This document shows, in pieces, positions 56,755 through 64,000 of a stretch of 64,000 bases of DNA. The stretch covers positions 18,779,872 through 18,843,871 of the forward strand of contig OZ234497.1 of NCBI GenBank assembly GCA_965153455.1, read 5' to 3'. The notes beneath the pieces are model-generated. The model saw nothing but the letters and a program-made list of their open reading frames with translations, had not been told where the DNA came from and did no database searches. The DNA comes from Sphagnum compactum. Taxonomy: Eukaryota > Bryophyta > Sphagnopsida > Sphagnales. A program made the translations under genes and the position numbers. The stretch's first letter is position 1; the number at the start of each line of letters is the position of its first letter.

Positions 56755-57110
56755 TTGTTAATTCTAATGAACAAAGCACAAGCAACAACAAAGCAAAAAA
56801 AAAAAATCGCCACTAGCAGCAAGAAAAAAGAAAAAAAAAGCGTTACAACTTTGAGCTTTAGAAAATTGCAGCTTTGAGCTTGGAGCTTAAAACGTTGCAG
56901 CTTTGAGCTTTGAGGGTTTAGGGTTTAAACCTCCAACCCTAAACAAAAGACCCAAATGATAATGTTGGAGAGTTTTCAGATGCAACAGTAAATAAGAAAA
57001 AAGGGAGACCCAAATGCTAAAAACATAGAAAGAAACTGAGGAGCATTGTGAACACGATGGCAGTATCACACATTTGGTGAATTTCAACAGTAACAATATG
57101 GTAGTAACCA
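56755..57110. other. 5' flank of the zinc-finger gene
   Basis: This holds A-rich tracts, a triple repeat of 'ttgagctt' phrases (CAGCTTTGAGCTTGGAGCTT, 56845-56910) and one TTTAGGGTTTA motif at about 56915. A plant telo-box of this kind is found near start sites of many plant genes. No coding content is seen. Confidence 0.4.
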
Positions 57111-57480
57111 GTTATCATAACATCCCCACAGAATTCATCAGCTCCCAACTGTAGGTGAAGGCCAATGCCAGACATTAGTCAACATACTAAGTTTATGGCA
57201 TTACTCTGGCAGTAATGGTAAGACTCAACCATGATGACATGAAACAGACAAAAATCACAATGGAAACCATAAAGGAATGGGGAACACCAAGAGGAAGAAA
57301 AATGACAAAGGTAACTGTTGTGAACCAAAACAAACATATCGAGAATGAATATGGTTGTGTCACTCACAAAGTTTCAGACCATCACCTCTATCATGAATCA
57401 CAGGGACTAGCTGCAGTTTCTCCCCCAATCTGTTCATAGCTCTCAAGATTGGGTGTAAAATAGCATATAATGATCTGCAG
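57110..57480 (-). repeat. Dispersed repeat D, copy 1 (minus orientation)
   Basis: ATTACTCTGGCAGTAATGGT then AAGACTCAACCATGATGACA, and further CTAGCTGCAGTTTCTCCCCC, resemble copy 2 at about 57790-58050. They also resemble the reverse complement of copies 3 and 4 (GGCTGAGTC...TTGCTTCCAGAATT). A poly-A run of 19 follows at 57482-57500. Confidence 0.6.
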
Positions 57481-57779
57481 CAAAAAAAAAAAAAAAAAAA
57501 CAAACAAGAAGAGATGAAGAGAAGAGACAGACAATGCTGAAAGCTTTGTAAGGATGTTTAGATGAGGAGAAAGGTTTCAAACTAATTATGCAGAACACTC
57601 TTGGAATGAAATTTAGATATGTTCAGAAGAATTGAGGACATTATACTTACAAATCAAGTCAACCTGAAAGAAATGAGAGATGACTATGTGAGAGATTTAG
57701 ATGCAACATATCTATGAAATTACAGAGAACTGTTCAGAGAATCATTGTAAGCTAAGCATAGTTTCAGTTCCTGCAAAAC

Positions 57780-58050
57780 CAGAACAAACATGACAAGGAT
57801 GAGTCACATCCTCACTTTATTAATGTCAATCACAAAGATGTCTTGGTCATGAATGGCTGTGACTAGCTGCCATTAGTTCCACTGACTTCTTCAACACCCC
57901 ATGGTGGGTGTAGATAAGTATAAATAATCTACTAAAACATTTGGGTAAACAATTTTACAAGATGTTGTGTCCCTGAGTTTCTGATGAATTTCTGGAAGCA
58001 ATGGGAAGACTCAGTCACAATGTTGGCTGACACTCAAGCATCATAGATAA
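57780..58050 (-). repeat. Dispersed repeat D, copy 2 (minus orientation)
   Basis: GGCTGTGACTAGCTGCCATT and GATGAATTTCTGGAAGCAAT then GGGAAGACTCAGTCACAATG are the reverse complement of the core in copies 3 and 4 (CATGGCTGAGTCCTTATG...TTGCTTCCAGAATTGCAGCAG). Confidence 0.6.
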
Positions 58051-58064
58051 ATAAAAACATTTCA

Positions 58065-58352
58065 ATGCATCAGAACATAAGCAAGCAAACAGGAAAAAGA
58101 GGAGACTTTTGCAAGACAAAACAAGATAGTTCAAGTGAAATTGTGGCTGCTGATAGTACTGATGGAAGATCTGCCAAAGTACCAAAGCAGAGGCCTGATC
58201 CAAGGAGACCTTTTGTATCATCAATTGCTCAAAATAGAGTCAAGCTTTTGAAGAACTTTGGTGAAGTAACTAATCAAACTCCCTCCCAACCAGAGATTGA
58301 GTGCTTCTTTAGTCACTTCATGCCCAAAGTAAAAAAGAAAAAAAAAATTTGA
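58065..58352 (+). other. Unrecognised 95-codon open frame
   Basis: ATG at 58065 starts a hydrophilic frame with KQRPDPRRPFVSSIAQNRVK and a terminal Lys run (KVKKKKKI) before TGA. The middle has protein-like composition, but I know no family. It overlaps minus-strand frames and repeat D at its start, so it may be chance or a fragment of a spliced gene. Confidence 0.25.
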
Positions 58353-58571
58353 TGCAGCAGACAAGTGGAAGAATACAACAGCTCTGCAACATGGGGAACC
58401 AAGCAGGCATCCTGAGCATCAACTTTCTGCTGCCAAACACATTGAACCTTATGCTAGAAAACAAGTCAATCTGAATTATAGCAACTTGTGTTATTAGTAA
58501 CAGCCCATGCATGACCATGTAACCTCTCATGGAAAGGAAGTTTCTTTCATCTCTTTGTTTTGTCAATACAG

Positions 58572-58860
58572 AAGCAAGCAAGCTCCGGAGAAGCTCCGAA
58601 GCTCCGGAGCTTGCTGCAGCGCTGCGGCAAGCTCCGGAGCTTGGAGCTTGCTGCAACGCTGCAGCAAAACGCTTACCTAGGTAAAAAAAATGAACATTGT
58701 AATTTTTAAAAAATGTTTACCTGGGTCCTGCGTGGGTCCGGCTCCAGCCGCTCCAAGCTCGAAGCTCGTTCCCGCTCCAAGCCGGCTCCAAGCTCCAAGC
58801 TCGCTCCCGCTCAACGTCTTTGGAGCCAGGAGCTCTGGCGATGGAGTGAGGGGGGAAGGG
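58572..58860. repeat. GC-rich AGCTCCGGAGCT / GCTCCAAGCTC repeat patch
   Basis: The first part (58572-58660) carries several palindromes AGCTCCGGAGCTT and AAGCTCCGGAGAAGC with TTGCTGCAGCGCTGCGGCAAG. The second (58738-58812) repeats GCTCCAAGCTCG and CGCTCC(A/C). It is followed by GGTAGGTGGTAGGTAGGA (58862-58905). This is short-period, self-complementary DNA with no coding signal. Confidence 0.7.
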
Positions 58861-59339
58861 TTGGTAGGTGGTAGGTAGGAGGGGGGAGGTAGGTGGTAGG
58901 TAGGACGGGGGAAAATTTTGGGGAAGAGAAGAGGTGGAAAAAAATTAAAAAATCCGGGCAGGGAGGATGGGATTTTCGTTCATCCGGAAAACGGCCTCAA
59001 CGGGCTCATCCGCAACTGGTGCATTGGTGGCTGCTAATTCACTCAAGCCAGAGATATGTGCCCAATGACAGTAGACCGAGCCGACAGGTAGAAAATCACA
59101 GAAGGGCCTGTACTCAGGTACCTTTCCTATGTAAAGCAGAGGATTTTTTCACTTGTAGAAATAGTGACAGACTGGCTGGTACCTTCCGCTGGTCAGAAAT
59201 CCCAATCCGGCCTGGCTGGTACCTTCCACTGCAGAAGATCCCGCCTCTGAAAATACAAATGAAAAATCTAGGCAGTGCTTTTTACGTATGACGAAGCCTC
59301 ACTTACGAGGCGATGCCAAGGATTAAAAGCAAGTTGTCG

Positions 59340-59800
59340 TTAACAATGGAAGGAAAGTGTCAATATACGATGAAACTTCGTCACATCCAAATTAAGTGAA
59401 AGCGCTCTTCGTGTCCAGTACTTTTCTGTGGATGTTTTTGTTCTCGCTTTTGTGTGAGCGCGCTCGCACGCGCTAACGAGAGTGCGTTGTGCGACGGGAC
59501 CTGCACTTGTTGAAGAGGGCAAGTCGAACAGCAGAGCTTTGAAGTTGTGTCGAGGAGAAGCGCAGGTAGGACGAAGGTGCAGCTCTGAAGTTGTCGTCGA
59601 GGAGAAGCGCGGGTAGGACGAAGTTGCGGTGAGAAGAGGAGGCGGTGTAGTGATTGATTGGGCAGGCGAGCGGCCGGGGAAAAGGATCTGAGACGGTTGA
59701 AGGTGCGAGTGGGGAGAAGGCTCGTTGCTCATGAGCAGATGCATGAACTGAGTCTCCTGCCCGATGACCGTTGTACCTGGGGCTGTTTGAAGTGACGGGA
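59340..59800 (+). promoter_or_regulatory. GC-rich candidate promoter / 5' leader of the downstream hydrolase gene
   Basis: This segment is rich in CpG (for example GAGCGCGCTCGCACGCGCTA at 59457-59476) compared with the AT-rich flanks, and it lies upstream of the plus-strand SERAC1-like exons. A ~47-bp direct duplication lies at about 59536-59630 (TGAAGTTGT(GT)CGTCGAGGAGAAGCGC(A/G)GGTAGGACGAAG). The 155-codon minus frame over it is Pro/Ser/Thr-rich and probably just the complement of GC-rich leader sequence. No TATA box is evident. Confidence 0.35.
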
Positions 59801-60429
59801 AGGGCATGCGGCTTTGGGAAATGTCTTTGACATATGCATAACGATGAAGGTATGTACGAGATGAGAACCGGGTCCTTTCTCCGTGGCGTTTAGGATGGAA
59901 TTTTTCTGTTGGTGGTGAAGAGGCACTTGAAGAAGGAAGGATGGCATGCTTGTTGAACTTCGATGCTTTCGCAAGTTTATTTTGAACCGCACTAGGCCTT
60001 TGTGCCTATGGAGCTGTTGTTGAGCTGCTGTGTCCTAAACGTTGGAATGAAGTTATTGATAGGACCTGTTGCATCCCCTTGTTGGTCTTACCCTATGGGG
60101 TAGGACTATGTATGCATATGCTGGTTTTGCACCTAGCAATTGAAGGATGTCAATTCTGCCACAGTCCTTACGGTATATCCTGTGATATCTTTGACAATGT
60201 TCTCAACCAGTGTATGCAGGTATTGAAATGATTCACATGCCTCATATTCATTCCAATATCTCAATTGTTAAGTTGGGAGTTATCAATAGTCAATTTTACA
60301 GGTTTTTGAGGCTTTGTAGTTGTAAAGAGTTCTTTGTCTCTCAGATGGTCAGTCTTATCGTCCTTCTGAAAAATAAAGGCCACCCTCTAAAGATTCTGCT
60401 AAAGAGGAGTAGAGGGTTGCTCAATAAGG

Positions 60430-60890
60430 AAATATTGTAAGCCCACTTGGTCTTTGTTGTTCACTGCTATCCTTTTCTGTGTGTTGTCTATCCTGTTGTA
60501 TTATTCTGTCTTTTGTTATCTTCTTGTGTCATTGCTTGTTGCTAGCCAGTGGCATGGCTGAGTCCTTATGTTGCTTCCAGAATTGCAGCAGAAACTCAGT
60601 ATGCAGGTTAGTGTTTTCACTGGCCTTTACCTACTGTAGGGAGCTGATGAAGCCAGTGGGAAAGTTGTGATAGAGAAGTCACTATCATATGTGCTGCTGT
60701 TGATGGTCCCTGAACAGGTGTGGGACTGGTACTGTTGTTCATACTGCTTTCGTGTCTTATTTTGTTTTTTGTTTATTGTTCCTTTGTTCTCTGTGTTTTC
60801 TTTCCTTCTTTGGGGTTCTCTGTGGCTGCTTGAAGAAGTGTTAACCTTGCTTTGCCTTTTCTTAATCATGAGAACAGAGATTTCTTGATT
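60430..60890 (+). repeat. Dispersed repeat D, copy 3
   Basis: GTAAGCCCACTTGGTCTTTG, TGTTGCTAGCCAGTGGCATGG, CTGAGTCC, GGAGCTGATGAAGCCAGTGG, AAGTCACTATCATATG and TTGATGGTCCCTGAACAGGT all recur in the same order in copy 4 about 2.56 kb downstream. It lies in the presumed 5' leader or intron of the hydrolase gene. Confidence 0.9.
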
Positions 60891-62001
60891 TGTATGATAG
60901 ATATTCATTGCTTTGTTATAGCAATTAAAATGGCATGCTTTCTGAAACAGTGGTGTTGTCATGTACATGGAAACATCACAGAAGCATTTCTCTTTCCGCA
61001 CATTTGAAGATCTCCATTTTCTTTGGTTTCAACACATCTGAAGATCTTCAGTGCTGATTTTACTCTTTTGAGGTAAGACTCTGCCTTAGCAGTTTGTTAC
61101 ATCTCCCTCGCATGCTTGTCATGCTTTTCAGTAGATGCTCTTATATGCTGTGAGACAAGGTGAGTTTGGTTTCTGCTGTGTTTAACTTGTTACATCTTTG
61201 ACAATTATTTTATGGTCACTCAAATCTCTGTACTTTTGATGTATATTTGATAAGGTTGATGATTCATGTGTGATTTGCAGTGTTTCATAAGGTGCAACTT
61301 ATGCATTAGGGTTCAAGGCTTTAGGGCATGAAGGATTAGTATTTCTGACTACTCAATTGACCAGGTTTAAGGACAGAGTCAAGAAAGAAAGTTTGAATCA
61401 CTTGGTTTCAATGTGATTGAGATAAGAGCCTTGTAGAGTTCACTGTAGTTCTTTGAAACCCTTTTGTACAATATAGCCACTTATTGATTGCATGATATTT
61501 TTCTCTGGTATTATTCAATTTGACTCTGGAGAGTGCATGAATTACAGGGCACCAGGGAAGACTCACAATATAGAATCCCTATCTTATTTATTCAATAGAA
61601 AGGGAACAGTAATGGTTTTGTTCCTGTGGTGGACATGTTAGTCTGTCTTCATGAATACTGTAGAAGTGCACAGAGTGACCTGAATCCTTGTGAGGGGGGG
61701 CTCTCAAGAGGGTCGACAAGAGCATAGTTTGTGTCATGCTTACCAATTGCTTTCATGTCACAGGTTGAACAATTTTTGCAGGATGTGCATTGAAGACTGA
61801 TGACATTCCTATTCCTCCTTCAAAAAGACAACATGAGCAGTGACCAGCAAAAATCAATTAAAATCTTGCAAGATGTTTTCAACCAAGTTTTTGCGTTCAA
61901 AAGCTCCTCCAAGCTCGCCCGATGCATCTGTGAGTACTCTAAATGCATGCCTACATTCGTCGCACTTCGTTCTCTGAGATTTTCTCATTTGTGTTTTCAA
62001 G

Positions 62002-64000
62002 GCTACAATGGTGCTTATTACTTATGGAACCATGCAAAACAACTTCGGCACAGTTGAGAAGTATCCAGAGATGATGATTGTTAATTGTATTTGTGAAGGT
62101 CATCATCGCTTGGGTGAACTCATAAGATTGCAAGGTGTTGTCATCTATAGTTGTTGTGACCTATTGACAGCAGGAGGCTCAAGATTTTTGTCATCAACCT
62201 TGCTGAGTCTACTACATCTGTCAGGGTTTGAAGAAACAAGAGTTCTGAATTTGGAAAAAAGAAGTGTTCCTAAATCGAATGGCAATAAGTAACTTGTGGT
62301 CATTATATGGGAAATCATGTTGTAATGTTGTTTATTACCCTCAGGTTCAACTCGTGCATCAGCTGTGGCCAAGTAAAGATAATGTGTGCTGCATTGACTT
62401 CGACATTGTGTTTTTCCATGGTGTGCGAAAGCCAGGCGAAACAGACGCTTGGAAGAATACTTGGGTTGAAGACACTTCTGCCCAAGAATTTTGGGTTAAA
62501 GATTGGCTGCCACAAGATTTGGATGGAAATGTGCGAGTCTTAGCCTTGTCATATGACTCTTGTGCCATACAGTCAAACAACGAGGGCAACTTGCAAGATG
62601 TTGCTGACCTTGGATCTGATTTATTACAAAGCCTTGTGTTCAGGTTTCTCCACACAAAATCCTAAGTACCTTTACTTTGTTGGAATGTTTCCCAACTCAA
62701 TTTGATAATTGGACATGTGGAAAGAAGTTGAATACACACAATGATGTGGCTTTCAGACATAGTTTCAATGTTGAAGTTGGATTATTGCCCCAGAAATGCA
62801 GTGTGTCTATATTGGATACTATTTTGTACTAGACTGCTCTAATTCAAACCATTGCTTGATCTACCTCTGTTTTGAGGGGTTTAGTCTTCCTTCCTCTGCT
62901 TTTCTGCTTTTCCTATTAAAGAAATATTCCTTTTTGGAATTTCCGCCGTCGGCGTTTTCAGAATGATTTTGTTTCAGGTCTTGTAAGTGGGGAGCTTCTT
63001 GTAAGCCCACTTGTTCATAGTTTTTCCCTGTTGTCCTTTCCTCTAGTTTTTGTTTTCCCTTTCTGTCAGTCTGTTTTTTGTCTTGTCCTTGTTGTTCTGG
63101 TCTGTTGCTAGCCAGTAGTATGGCTGAGTCTTCCCATTGCTTCCAAAATTTCAGCAGGGACTCAGTTCATAGGGTGGTGCTTGTCACCGGCCTTTGCCCA
63201 CTGTAGAGAGCTGATGAAGTTAGTGGGGAAGTTGTGGTAGTTAAGTCACTATCATACATACTACTGTTGATGGTCCCTGAACAGGTGTGAGTCTGGCACT
63301 TTTGTTCATACCAGTGTGTGTTTTTTGCTTTTCGTTCGTTCTGTCTTTCCTAGTTTGGTTTTTTCTGTGGCTTCCTGAGCAAGTGTTAACCTTGCTGTTT
63401 TTTCTTCATCGTGAGAATGGAGATTTCTCTATTCTTATGAAAGACATTCCTATTCACTGATGTTGTCAGATCTGAGGCTCTATAACCTTAGTATCAGTTA
63501 TCTCTGAATTCTATTCAGGTTGACTTAAATTGTACATACACAAAAGTTTTCAATACTTATGAAGGTACGTGCAATAAGTTAATGATTGTCAAAGGTCTTC
63601 TGGTATGTCGTGATGCATTGCAAGGGGCATTTAGCTATATGAGTTCTAGTTTTTGTACAAGTAATTTTCACCTACAGAAGTTGGTGACATTCACAACTTA
63701 TTAACACAAGTTATTTTCTTGTGGCAGTGATCCCTGGAGATTGGGTCAACAATGCGGATGTCTATTGGTAGGCCATTCTTTTGGTGGTCTGGTGATCAAA
63801 AGTTTGGTTGTGGAGGCATATCAAAGAGCTCAAGTCATTCCAAGGAATAGGATTGATGAATTGTCAGTGGCATCTGCAAACAGGTTCCTGAAGAATTTGA
63901 GAGGTGTAGTCAATTATGCAGTTCCCCATACTGGTTCATGCTTGGAATCGTACTTCACTGTTCGGCACAATCTATTTAGACAGGTGAAAGTGGCTGAGTT
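62002..64000 (+). CDS. SERAC1-like alpha/beta hydrolase (lipase-type), partial, runs off right edge
   Basis: Three exons are supported: 62002 to about 62241 (armadillo-like: CICEGHHRLGELIRLQGVV, LLSLLHLSGFEE), 62345-62643 and 63728-63983. The last two join AG|T in frame. Exon 62345 encodes DIVFFHGVRKP, the hydrolase opening strand with HG oxyanion motif, then FWVKDWLPQDL and VRVLALSYDSCA. Exon 63728 encodes LLVGHSFGGLVIKSLVVEAY, with the nucleophile Ser in G-H-S-F-G, and NYAVPHTGS. This order matches SERAC1-family serine esterases, known for phosphatidylglycerol remodelling in animals; plants and mosses have many relatives, some fused to other domains. The substrate here is unknown. The catalytic Asp/His and any C-terminal domain lie beyond the window. 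The N-terminal exon is unresolved; ATG 61833 with donor ATCT|GTGAGT at 61929 is a candidate, but its phase does not fit the exon at 62002. Confidence 0.82.
63000..63430 (+). repeat. Dispersed repeat D, copy 4 (in hydrolase intron)
   Basis: This is a collinear copy of 60430-60890: GTAAGCCCACTTGTTCATAG, GTTGCTAGCCAGTAGTATGG, AGAGCTGATGAAGTTAGTGG, AAGTCACTATCATACATACT and GTTGATGGTCCCTGAACAGG. It lies wholly inside the intron 62644-63727. Divergence is moderate. Confidence 0.9.

Noticed and set aside
59340-59807. 155-codon minus-strand Pro/Ser/Thr-rich open frame
   Set aside because: The composition follows from GC-rich CpG leader sequence on the other strand. No domain is seen, and a directly repeated segment lies inside it. 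A real gene is not excluded but not supported.
61833-61929. ATG 61833 with donor at 61929 as the first hydrolase exon
   Set aside because: It ends in phase 1, whereas the armadillo-like exon at 62002 needs phase 0. Joining them gives a stop after about 18 codons. It is left as an unresolved candidate only.

Overview
The window looks like nuclear DNA of a green plant (streptophyte) that makes swimming cells. Three things support this: a complete, intron-rich axonemal dynein heavy chain gene, degenerate TTTAGGG (plant-type telomere) repeat DNA, and a U6 snRNA sequence very close to the plant consensus. Seed plants other than cycads and Ginkgo lack axonemal dyneins, so a bryophyte, lycophyte, fern, cycad/Ginkgo or charophyte alga fits. 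I cannot name the species. No organellar or bacterial genes were recognised.

Layout. 1-8400: mostly low-information or decayed DNA, with an exon-like fragment at the left edge, a 4 x 66 bp tandem repeat (1441-1703), a GC-rich patch with a poly-C run (5.4-5.7 kb), degenerate short repeats (6.4-6.8 kb) and a decayed minus-strand gene for a secreted Cys-containing protein (about 7.5-8.43 kb). 8950-33389 (+): a full single-headed inner-arm dynein heavy chain. I resolved it by hand into 51 exons that stay in frame from ATG to stop (13,227 nt, about 4,408 residues). 33.4-46.5 kb: AT-rich intergenic DNA with decayed transposon coding remnants, GGTA-type microsatellites with palindromic layout, a 25-bp minisatellite, a SINE-like tRNA-derived sequence and other local duplications. 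46.5-49.2 kb: a U6-like sequence, then a GA-rich segment, a ~115 bp x ~6 tandem repeat, a 38 bp x 3 repeat and an internally deleted, frameshifted LINE with a (TAAG)n tail. 50.0-54.9 kb: a nested repeat block built from 34-bp, 79-bp and 51-bp units plus ~1.1 kb of TTTAGGG-like higher-order repeat; it resembles subtelomeric DNA. 55.2-56.75 kb (-): a three-exon C2H2 zinc-finger gene with a 13-residue repeat and one in-frame stop. 57.1-63.4 kb: four copies of a dispersed repeat. About 59.3-64.0 kb (+): a GC-rich candidate promoter/5' leader, then the N-terminal and catalytic exons of a SERAC1-like alpha/beta hydrolase that runs off the right edge.

The genes do not form an operon-like unit. The dynein serves sperm or zoospore flagellar motility and the hydrolase belongs to a lipid-remodelling esterase family. 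The least explained parts are the 50-55 kb repeat mosaic, the U6/LINE junction and the zinc-finger gene. All exon boundaries are inferred from GT/AG sites, reading frame and remembered family conservation; no alignment was run.
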